Shown here: in pieces, positions 1 through 5,818 of the stretch | How positions within the stretch are numbered: the first letter of the stretch is position 1 | How the letters are laid out: each line of letters starts with the position of its first letter | Source: an uncultured Oscillospiraceae bacterium | Lineage (GTDB): Bacteria > Bacillota > Clostridia > Oscillospirales > Oscillospiraceae | Reading direction: 5' to 3' | DNA length: 31,145 bases | Assembly: GCA_900754965.1 (NCBI GenBank) | Contig: CAAEEO010000043.1 | Location: 1 to 31,145, forward strand | Made by a program: the position numbers and the translations under genes | The notes under the pieces: model-generated | The model's input: only the letters and a program-made list of their open reading frames with translations | Told to the model about the DNA's origin: nothing | The model's database searches: none

Positions 1-1
1 T

Positions 2-256
2 GCTGCCCCTGCCGCCAGTGCCGCCCCCGCTCCCACGGCCCAAGGGGAAACAGTCGCCTCCCCCCTGCCCGGCACTGTGCTCCAGGTGAAGGTCCAGGCC
101 GGCGAATCCGTAAAAGCCGGTCAGCTGCTGGTCATCATCGAGGCTATGAAAATGGAAAATGAGATCCTGTCCCCCCGGGACGGTGTGGTCGCCCAGGTCG
201 TGGTCGCCAAGGGCGGTACTGTGGATACCGGTGCGCCCCTGGTCGTACTCAGTTAA
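2..256 (+). CDS. Biotin carrier subunit of a Na+-pumping decarboxylase (3' part)
   Basis: The reading frame is open from the window edge and ends in TAA at 254-256, giving 84 residues. It starts with an Ala/Pro-rich stretch, the flexible linker typical of decarboxylase carrier subunits, followed by a lipoyl/biotinyl domain. The biotinylation motif EAMKMEN is clear, with the acceptor lysine codon at 149-151. In this family the biotin swings between the carboxyltransferase and the membrane beta subunit, carrying CO2 from the substrate to the pump. The beta-subunit gene follows after 11 bases, with its Shine-Dalgarno site overlapping this stop codon, so the two are surely cotranscribed. The start and upstream subunits lie outside the window. 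The substrate (glutaconyl-CoA, methylmalonyl-CoA or oxaloacetate) cannot be read from this fragment. Confidence 0.93.
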   Translation, partial: AAPAASAAPAPTAQGETVASPLPGTVLQVKVQAGESVKAGQLLVIIEAMKMENEILSPRDGVVAQVVVAKGGTVDTGAPLVVLS

Positions 257-267
257 GGAGGCCGAAC

Positions 268-1449
268 ATGTCTGTGATTTTTGACGTGCTCCGATCCATC
301 TGGACTGAATCCGGCTTTGCCCACCTGGCGGACTGGCGCACTCTGGTCATGTTGGTACTGGCCTGTGTGCTGCTGTATCTGGGCATCGTAAAGAAATACG
401 AGCCGCTGCTGATGATCGGCATCGCCTTCGGAATGCTGCTGACCAATCTGCCCGGGGCCAATCTGTATCACCCGGAACTGTGGGACGCATTTCTGGCCGG
501 GGAAATCGGATACGGCGATATTCTCCATGAGGGCGGATTGCTGGATATTTTGTACATCGGCGTGAAATCCGGTCTGTACCCCTCCCTGATTTTCTTAGGG
601 GTGGGCGCCATGACGGACTTCGGCCCCCTGATTGCCAACCCCAAGAGTTTGTTGCTGGGATCTGCAGCCCAGCTGGGCGTGTATTGTGCATTTCTGTTGG
701 CCATTGCCATTGGATTCACCGGCCCGGAGGCCGCCTCCATCGGTATCGTGGGCGGCGCTGACGGCCCCACTGCCATTTACCTCTGCACGCTGCTGGCTCC
801 CCATCTGCTAGGCGCCGTGGCCATTGCGGCTTACTCCTACATGGCCCTGATTCCTATGATCCAGCCTCCGCTGATGCGCCTGATCACCACAGAAGAAGAA
901 CGGGCCATCAAGATGGAGCAGCTGCGTCCGGTATCTAAAAAAGAGAAGATTCTCTTCCCCATTATCGTTGCCGCTTTTGTGATCCTGCTGCTGCCCTCCA
1001 CGGCGCCCCTGATTGGCTGCCTGATGCTGGGCAATCTGTGGCGGGAATGCGGCTGTGCCGACCGGCTGTCTGATACGGCTCAGAATGGTCTGATGAACAT
1101 TGTCACCATTTTCCTGGGCATCAGCGTAGGCGCTACCACGGTGGCCGACCGATTCCTGACATTCCAGACCATCGCCATCATCTTCCTGGGGTTGTTTGCC
1201 TTCGGATTTTCTACAGTGGGCGGTCTGCTCTTCGGCAAACTCCTGTGCAAACTCAGCCACGGCCGCATCAATCCCCTTATCGGGTCTGCCGGTGTGTCGG
1301 CTGTACCGATGGCTGCCCGGGTCTCCCAGACCGAGGGACAGAAAGCCAATCCCTCCAACTTCCTGCTGATGCACGCCATGGGTCCCAATGTGGCCGGCGT
1401 GATCGGCTCAGCCGTTGCTGCCGGTTTCCTTCTGGCGCTGTTCGGCTGA
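268..1449 (+). CDS. Na+-translocating decarboxylase, beta subunit (OadB/GcdB/MmdB family)
   Basis: This 393-residue polytopic protein matches the beta subunit of biotin-dependent Na+-pumping decarboxylases. In the family it decarboxylates carboxybiotin in the membrane and couples this to Na+ export. The family hallmark GGADGPTAIY is present, with Asp165 being the conserved membrane Asp needed for coupling. The C-terminal hallmark MGPNVAGVIGSA, holding the conserved Asn and Ser, is also intact. Hydrophobic segments run through almost the whole length, and the size is normal for the family. The start at 268 is fixed by AAGGAGG seven bases upstream. Oxaloacetate, methylmalonyl-CoA and glutaconyl-CoA enzymes share this subunit. 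The nearby 2-oxoglutarate-forming genes make the glutaconyl-CoA (glutamate to butyrate) version attractive, but this is inference. Confidence 0.93.
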   Translation: MSVIFDVLRSIWTESGFAHLADWRTLVMLVLACVLLYLGIVKKYEPLLMIGIAFGMLLTNLPGANLYHPELWDAFLAGEIGYGDILHEGGLLDILYIGVKSGLYPSLIFLGVGAMTDFGPLIANPKSLLLGSAAQLGVYCAFLLAIAIGFTGPEAASIGIVGGADGPTAIYLCTLLAPHLLGAVAIAAYSYMALIPMIQPPLMRLITTEEERAIKMEQLRPVSKKEKILFPIIVAAFVILLLPSTAPLIGCLMLGNLWRECGCADRLSDTAQNGLMNIVTIFLGISVGATTVADRFLTFQTIAIIFLGLFAFGFSTVGGLLFGKLLCKLSHGRINPLIGSAGVSAVPMAARVSQTEGQKANPSNFLLMHAMGPNVAGVIGSAVAAGFLLALFG

Positions 1450-1474
1450 TCCCTGTCTTTGTCATTTGAACTGC

Positions 1475-1500
1475 GGGGCGGTCGATTCGACCGCCCCTAT
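1475..1500 (+). terminator. Rho-independent terminator after the decarboxylase beta gene
   Basis: A GC-rich perfect hairpin (GGGGCGGTC, 5-base loop, GACCGCCCC, 1475-1497) lies 25 bases after the stop codon. The T-tract is weak (TATATT), so termination may be partial and allow some read-through into the methyltransferase gene. Confidence 0.65.
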
Positions 1501-1520
1501 ATTCTGTACGAGGTATACTC

Positions 1521-2336
1521 ATGTCATCTTTTTTCACCTGTCCCGTCTGCGGCAAACCCCTGTCCGGTACTTCGACCCTGACCTGCAGCCAGGGGCACAG
1601 CTTTGACCGGAACAAACACGGCTATATCAATCTCCTGCTGTCCAACAGCTCCTCCAAAAAACGACACGGGGACGACCAACTGATGGTGCTCTCCCGGACT
1701 CAATTTCTGGAAAAGGGATACTACGCCCCGGTGCGAGAGGCCGTACTTCAAGCCATACTGCCCCACGCCGTTGCCGGAATGCGCCTTTTGGATGCCGGAT
1801 GCGGCGAGGGATGGTACACCGCTTACATTGCCAGCTGTCTCCAGACATTCCAGCCCCTGGTTGCCGGGGTGGACATCTCCCGGGATGCGCTCCGACAGGC
1901 CCACAAACGGCAGGCCGGAATGGAACTGGCCGTGGCCAGCACCGCCAAACTGCCTGTGGCCGACGCCAGCTGCCAATGCGTCCTGAATATTTTCTCCCCG
2001 GAAGAAACGGCAGAGTTTCACCGGGTTCTGGCACCAGGGGGCATTCTGATCCGAGCCGTCCCCATGGAGCGGCACCTCTGGGGTCTGAAAAGCGCCGTGT
2101 ACGACACGCCCTATCTCAATCCGCCTCCCGGGGTGGATTTGCCGGGATTCACACTTCTCGGGCGGCAGGATGTGGTCTACGACCTGTCACTGCCCTGCCA
2201 GGAGGACATTTGGAACCTGTTCACCATGACGCCCTATTACTACAAAACCGGGCGGGAAGACCAGGAAAAGCTCCGCCGCCTGGATACACTGGAAGAGCAT
2301 GTGGAAATCGCTGTGCTCAGCTATCAGAAAGCATAA
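1521..2336 (+). CDS. rlmA: 23S rRNA (guanine-N1)-methyltransferase, RlmA family
   Basis: The 271-residue protein begins with a zinc-binding module: Cys7, Cys10, Cys22 and His26 in the pattern CPVC...CSQGHSFD, followed by GYINLLL. This N-terminal signature is typical of RlmA enzymes. A Rossmann methyltransferase domain follows, with the SAM-binding motif DAGCGEG at residues 91-97. RlmA proteins methylate N1 of a guanine in 23S rRNA helix 35 (G745 in the RlmA-I group, G748 in RlmA-II/TlrB), near the macrolide site. The two groups cannot be separated by eye. A short purine-rich site (CGAGG, 1509-1513) precedes the ATG. The gene appears to be a single transcription unit between two terminators. 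Confidence 0.9.
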   Translation: MSSFFTCPVCGKPLSGTSTLTCSQGHSFDRNKHGYINLLLSNSSSKKRHGDDQLMVLSRTQFLEKGYYAPVREAVLQAILPHAVAGMRLLDAGCGEGWYTAYIASCLQTFQPLVAGVDISRDALRQAHKRQAGMELAVASTAKLPVADASCQCVLNIFSPEETAEFHRVLAPGGILIRAVPMERHLWGLKSAVYDTPYLNPPPGVDLPGFTLLGRQDVVYDLSLPCQEDIWNLFTMTPYYYKTGREDQEKLRRLDTLEEHVEIAVLSYQKA

Positions 2337-2376
2337 AACCGTTGGGAAGTCTGTTTTCGACTTCCCAACGGTTTTT
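2335..2376. terminator. Bidirectional terminator between the convergent rlmA and EcsC genes
   Basis: A 14-bp perfect stem (ACCGTTGGGAAGTC with its complement, 2338-2351 and 2359-2372) with a 7-base loop is flanked by AAAA on the left and TTTTT on the right, so it can serve both converging genes. It overlaps both stop codons. Confidence 0.9.
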
Positions 2377-3191
2377 CACATTCCGGCAGATTTCCCCGCC
2401 ATGTTCCGCACCTGCCCCAAATAGAACCGGCGGCGATATTTCAGTTCCGCATACCGTGCCACATGATTCAGGCAGATTCCGTCATAGGCTCCGCCTACAA
2501 CGCCCACCAGTGGCACCCCCTGTAAAAATTTCAGATACAGCAGTTCTTCCGCCAAAGCCCGGGCAGTTTCCTCCAGTACCCCGTCCGGTTCCGTTCCCTC
2601 CGGCCAGTTTCCAGTGGCAAGAAACCGATTCACAGTCCTGTCCAATGCTGTCAATTCCGGTCCGGTGACGATGCCCCCGCGAATCAGCAGGAGTACCAAA
2701 ATCTTCTCCTCCGGTGTGTCATAGGAAAATCCATAGCGCAGTGCCGTTTCATACACTGTCTTCAACAGCAGCGCTGCAAACAGCGGAATATCCGGGATTC
2801 CTACTCCCAAGGCCCCCAGGCCGATTCCCGTCGTACCGGACAGCAGGGCATTCCGGCGACCGGCGCCGGCAGCCTTTTTCGGTACAGTCCGCAGAGATTT
2901 CTTATCCTGCAAAATCTGCACCGCAGCCGCGTCCACCTGGGATTCCCGCTCCAAACGCTCTTTTGCATAAGTCTTTTCAATCAGCCCCGTTCCCTTTTCA
3001 AACACCAGCCGGAATGCCTTTGCAAAAGCGGTGTGCAGCGTCTCCTGTAATTTTTCCGGTACTTTCTCCGCCAGCAGACGGTTCCAAATCGGTTCCCGCT
3101 CTTCTGTGCGCTGCGCCAAGTACCGCTCCTCCTGTTTTTTCAGCCGCGCCAATTCTTTCCGCAGGGGCGGTTTGCTCTGCAAAATTCCCAT
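2376..3191 (-). CDS. EcsC family protein
   Basis: The 271-residue protein carries the EcsC signature: a charged amphipathic N-terminal helix region, then a Gly-rich hydrophobic core (SGTTGIGLGALGVGIPDIPLF, about residues 120-140) and a second conserved stretch with GVVGGAYDG near the C-terminus. The family is named after a product of the Bacillus ecs locus. Its biochemical role is not established, and it is probably membrane-associated. I chose the ATG at 3191 because AAGGGGGAG sits just upstream at normal spacing. A longer frame reaches 3221 but has no better ribosome site. No neighbouring gene suggests a function. Confidence 0.85.
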   Translation of the reverse strand: MGILQSKPPLRKELARLKKQEERYLAQRTEEREPIWNRLLAEKVPEKLQETLHTAFAKAFRLVFEKGTGLIEKTYAKERLERESQVDAAAVQILQDKKSLRTVPKKAAGAGRRNALLSGTTGIGLGALGVGIPDIPLFAALLLKTVYETALRYGFSYDTPEEKILVLLLIRGGIVTGPELTALDRTVNRFLATGNWPEGTEPDGVLEETARALAEELLYLKFLQGVPLVGVVGGAYDGICLNHVARYAELKYRRRFYLGQVRNMAGKSAGM

Positions 3192-3265
3192 TTCGCTCCC
3201 CCTTTCCTTGTTCCCTATCATAGTGGATTTCCCCCAAAAGGAAGTGGACAGTTTGTAACTTTTCC

Positions 3266-3306
3266 AAAAAAACTCCGCCGGGTCTCATTCCCGACGGAGT
3301 TTTTTC
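3266..3306 (-). terminator. Terminator after the queuosine-precursor transporter gene
   Basis: A near-perfect hairpin (ACTCCG and GGG arms around TCTCATT) lies between an A-tract (3266-3272) and a T-tract (3300-3305). Read on the minus strand, it follows the transporter stop codon by about 15 bases and ends in a run of T. Its symmetry would also stop transcription from the other side. Confidence 0.85.
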
Positions 3307-3321
3307 GAAGGCGCAAACCCA

Positions 3322-4032
3322 TCAAACGGCCTTGCCCACTTTTCCCTGTTCCTTCATCCGGCGTGCCAGATAGACCACCGGCGTATCCAACAGACTGGTG
3401 AAAATATAGATCACATATCCCGCCACAATGATGCTCAGCAGTGTGGGGGCATCGTAAGTTCCCCAGAACGCAAAGAGATTGAACAGCACGGTATTCACCA
3501 ACTGAGAGATCAAGGTGGACCCATTGTTCCGCAGCCACAGAAATTTCCGACTGGAGCCGCTTTTCTTCTCTGTCAGGTGCCACCAGGCATGGTACAGCCA
3601 CACATCGAACATCTGGGAAAGGGCGTAGACCGACAAACTGGCAAACAGCATCCGAGGCGTGTTGGTAAACAGGGTCTGGAATGCAGGCGTCGCCCAATCC
3701 GAGGCCGAGGGCGTATATATCAGCCAGGACTGGGAAATCAGCAGAAACAATACAGAGGAAAAGATTCCCACAAATACTGCCCGGTTGGCTGCCTGTTTTC
3801 CCTCATTTTCCGAAAGAATGTCTGTGATCAGAAATGTCACTGCAAACAGCACATTTCCCAAAGTCTGTTCCATGCCAAATGCGTCCACAACGATCATCAC
3901 TTCAATGTTGGCCACAATCGTCGCCACAGCGTTGAGGGCATACAACCCATTGCACCCAAACAGCCGGTAAGCCACCAGCACGCCCCCATAGAGGAGCACC
4001 ACAGAAAGCACCAGCAAGACTTCATTGCTCAT
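3322..4032 (-). CDS. yhhQ: Queuosine-precursor transporter, YhhQ family
   Basis: The 236-residue protein is strongly hydrophobic, with about six membrane segments. It shows the YhhQ (DUF165) hallmark FLITDILSENEGKQAANRAV near residue 65 and the conserved region FDVWLYHAWW. YhhQ proteins import queuine-pathway precursors such as preQ0 and preQ1 for modification of tRNA position 34. I took the ATG at 4032, which AGAAGGAG precedes by ten bases. An out-of-frame ATG lies closer to this site but opens only a three-codon frame ending in ATGA overlap with the chosen start. The 5' region contains a candidate preQ1-I aptamer and an intrinsic terminator, which fits the function well and supports the assignment. 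No queuosine biosynthesis gene is present nearby. Confidence 0.9.
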   Translation of the reverse strand: MSNEVLLVLSVVLLYGGVLVAYRLFGCNGLYALNAVATIVANIEVMIVVDAFGMEQTLGNVLFAVTFLITDILSENEGKQAANRAVFVGIFSSVLFLLISQSWLIYTPSASDWATPAFQTLFTNTPRMLFASLSVYALSQMFDVWLYHAWWHLTEKKSGSSRKFLWLRNNGSTLISQLVNTVLFNLFAFWGTYDAPTLLSIIVAGYVIYIFTSLLDTPVVYLARRMKEQGKVGKAV

Positions 4033-4071
4033 TGTCTCATTTCTCCTTCTTTTTTGCGCCACCCATGCAAC

Positions 4072-4094
4072 AAAAAAAGACGCCTTACGGCGCC
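4072..4094 (-). terminator. Attenuator-like intrinsic terminator in the transporter leader
   Basis: On the minus strand GGCGCC, a GTAA loop and GGCGTC form a 6-bp stem followed directly by seven T. It lies between the candidate preQ1 aptamer and the transporter start, upstream of the ribosome site. This is where an expression platform for transcriptional control would be. A second hairpin (GCAGAC/GTCTGC, 4103-4132) lies between aptamer and terminator and could take part in the switch. Confidence 0.7.
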
Positions 4095-4140
4095 CAAAAC
4101 ACGCAGACTGCCGGGAATTTCCCCGCGTCTGCAAAAGCCC

Positions 4141-4179
4141 GTAGTTTTGTTTAAAGACAGGATGGTCACGAACTGTCTG
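4141..4179 (-). promoter_or_regulatory. Candidate preQ1-I riboswitch aptamer
   Basis: Read on the minus strand, a GACAG/CTGTC stem (P1) closes a 12-base loop beginning TTC, and is followed by the A-rich tail TTTAAACAAAACTAC. This is the layout of the very small class I preQ1 aptamers: short stem, C-containing loop starting UUC, and an A-rich single strand that folds back to make an H-type pseudoknot. Loop bases GTG can pair with TAC of the tail. The downstream gene is a queuosine-precursor transporter, a known kind of target, and an intrinsic terminator follows. The identification is by eye, without a covariance search. Confidence 0.75.
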
Positions 4180-4190
4180 ATTGAATTTTC

Positions 4191-4230
4191 AAAAATCCGA
4201 CGGTCATGATACCACATTCCCGTCGGATTT
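4191..4230 (-). terminator. Terminator of the citrate synthase gene
   Basis: On the minus strand AAATCCGACGG and CCGTCGGATTT form an 11-bp stem ending in TTTTT, starting a few bases after the citrate synthase stop codon. It separates that gene from the preQ1-controlled transporter transcript. Confidence 0.88.
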
Positions 4231-4237
4231 GCAAGTT

Positions 4238-5593
4238 TTATCTTTCGCTCATCGGTACATACGGCAGATTCTTCAGCGCCGCCCGATACGCCGGACGCAT
4301 GATTCGGTTGCAGGTCAGCACTTCCTCCATCCGGTTGGCGCACCATCCCGGAATTCTGGCGATGGCAAACAGCGGGGTGTACAGCTCCACCGGAATGCCC
4401 AGCATGTCGTAAATCAGTCCGGAATACATATCCACATTGGCACACAGCGGCATGTGACTGCGCCGCCGCTCCATAATCAGTTCCTTGCCGATCTCCTCCA
4501 CAGCCTCCATCAGCTCCAGATCCTGCAGTCTGCCCTTGCTCTCCGCCAGGCTCCGGGCCTTTTCCTTGATCATCTCCGCCCGCGGGTCTGACAGTGTGTA
4601 CACTGCATGGCCCAGGCCGTAAATTTTTCCAGAATGATCTCCGGCCTCGCCGTCCAGCAGCCGGGTCAGATAGTCCCGCAGCGCCCCCTCCTTTTCCGGA
4701 GTTGGGACATGGGCTTTGATGTCCGCAAACTGGTTCATCACCTTGGCATTTGCGCCGCCGTGAAGCGGCCCTTTCAGGGACGCCACTGCCGCTGCCACTG
4801 CAGAATAGGTATCTGTGCCTGTGGAAGAGGTGGACCGGCAGACGAAAGTGGAATTGTTGCCGCCGCCGTGCTCAGCATGGAGCATCAGCATCAGATCCAG
4901 CAGATGCGCCTCCTCAGGCGTATAACTCTTGTCCTTACGCACCATCCGCAGGAAATTTTCCGCCACAGACAGACTGCTTTTGGGATTATGGATATACAGC
5001 GACTTATTCTCCCGATAATGGCGATTGACCATATAGGCATTGGCCACGATCAGCGGGAATCGTGCCGTCAATTCAATGGACTGACGCAGCAGATTTTCCG
5101 GCGACAGATCGTCCGGCTGCGGGTCATAGGCATACAGCGCCAACACGCTCCGCGCCAGCTGATTCATCACATTCCCGCTGGGCGCCTTAAAAATCACATC
5201 CTCATTGAACCCCATAGGCAGCTGACAGGAGTCTGCCAAAATGGAGCGAAACATCTGGAATTCCGTGTGGGTCGGCAATTTCCCCAACAGCAGCAAATAT
5301 GCCACTTCTTCAAAACCGAATGTTCCTGCATCATAATGTGCCTGTGCGATTTCCGTAGCGTCAATTCCACGATAGGTAAGTTTGCCCGGCATAGGGACCC
5401 GTTCCCCGTCTTCCATCACATAGCCCTGCACGCTGCCGATCCCCGTCGTCCCGATCAGAACACCGGTGCCGTCTGCATTTCGCAGGCCATGCTTGATGAG
5501 AGGATTATCCCGATCATTGACGGAATAGGCCGCATCGATCTGCGTACGAAATCCCTGCAAATACCCCTGCACTACAGGATTGACTGTCTCCAT
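4238..5593 (-). CDS. gltA: Citrate synthase (Si-type, GltA/CitZ superfamily)
   Basis: This 451-residue protein condenses acetyl-CoA and oxaloacetate to citrate. The catalytic triad of the family is visible: His278 in GPLHGGAN, His329 in GLGHAVY and Asp388 in NVDMYSG. The motif LHAEHGGGN near residue 239 is also conserved. It belongs to the Si citrate synthase fold and not to the Re-citrate synthases found in some clostridia. Some relatives also accept propionyl-CoA, so 2-methylcitrate synthase activity cannot be excluded. The ATG at 5593 has GGAAGGAGG nine bases upstream. The gene diverges from aconitase-isocitrate dehydrogenase, so the three together form the oxidative branch leading to 2-oxoglutarate. 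A TGCA inverted repeat overlaps its predicted -35 box. Confidence 0.96.
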   Translation of the reverse strand: METVNPVVQGYLQGFRTQIDAAYSVNDRDNPLIKHGLRNADGTGVLIGTTGIGSVQGYVMEDGERVPMPGKLTYRGIDATEIAQAHYDAGTFGFEEVAYLLLLGKLPTHTEFQMFRSILADSCQLPMGFNEDVIFKAPSGNVMNQLARSVLALYAYDPQPDDLSPENLLRQSIELTARFPLIVANAYMVNRHYRENKSLYIHNPKSSLSVAENFLRMVRKDKSYTPEEAHLLDLMLMLHAEHGGGNNSTFVCRSTSSTGTDTYSAVAAAVASLKGPLHGGANAKVMNQFADIKAHVPTPEKEGALRDYLTRLLDGEAGDHSGKIYGLGHAVYTLSDPRAEMIKEKARSLAESKGRLQDLELMEAVEEIGKELIMERRRSHMPLCANVDMYSGLIYDMLGIPVELYTPLFAIARIPGWCANRMEEVLTCNRIMRPAYRAALKNLPYVPMSER

Positions 5594-5628
5594 TGGAATT
5601 CCTCCTTCCAAAAGTCTGGAATATGATT

Positions 5629-5658
5629 ATCATACTGCAAACCGCCGCAAAAATGCAA
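5629..5658 (-). promoter_or_regulatory. Predicted promoter of citrate synthase
   Basis: On the minus strand TTGCAT (5653-5658), an 18-base spacer and TATGAT (5629-5634) resemble a sigma-70 type promoter about 35 bases before the start codon. The -35 box lies inside the left arm of the inverted repeat at 5651-5682, the expected position for a repressor site. Confidence 0.55.
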
Positions 5659-5682
5659 GTCATTTTTTCGATTCGTGCATTT
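5651..5682. promoter_or_regulatory. Inverted repeat A1, putative operator of citrate synthase
   Basis: The arms AAATGCA (5651-5657) and TGCATTT (5676-5682) are perfect complements, with their TGCA cores 22 bases apart, about two helical turns. The loop is too long and AT-rich for a terminator. The right arm extends to TTCGTGCATTT, whose reverse complement occurs exactly at 16211-16221, upstream of the oxidoreductase operon. Confidence 0.5.
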
Positions 5683-5724
5683 CGCGTGGAAGTTTCCCGG
5701 TTTTTCGGCGTTTTATTGTGATTT

Positions 5725-5755
5725 AAGTGCAAGTATTTCTTTTTTTCTTGCACTT
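5725..5755. promoter_or_regulatory. Inverted repeat A2, putative operator of aconitase-isocitrate dehydrogenase
   Basis: A 9-bp perfect inverted repeat, AAGTGCAAG (5725-5733) and CTTGCACTT (5747-5755), is separated by 13 bases that are almost all T. The TGCA cores are 21 bases apart. It ends about 30 bases before the predicted -10 box of the aconitase gene, next to the -35 region. No terminator is expected here because both flanking genes read outwards. Confidence 0.55.
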
Positions 5756-5762
5756 TCCCACT

Positions 5763-5791
5763 TTCATTGGGACACCCAACTGTGTTATAAT
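5763..5791 (+). promoter_or_regulatory. Predicted promoter of the aconitase-isocitrate dehydrogenase operon
   Basis: A perfect TATAAT (5786-5791) is preceded by TGT, giving an extended -10 element. The -35 region at 17 bases is poor (TTCATT), which fits an extended -10 or activator-dependent promoter. It lies 27 bases before the start codon and just downstream of repeat A2. Confidence 0.7.
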
Positions 5792-5818
5792 CAGACCATC
5801 TCAGGAAAGGCAGGGATT

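Noticed and set aside
4029..4445. 138-codon minus-strand frame spanning the citrate synthase 3' end and the preQ1 leader
   Set aside because: It overlaps citrate synthase out of frame and runs through the terminator and aptamer; no domain is visible.
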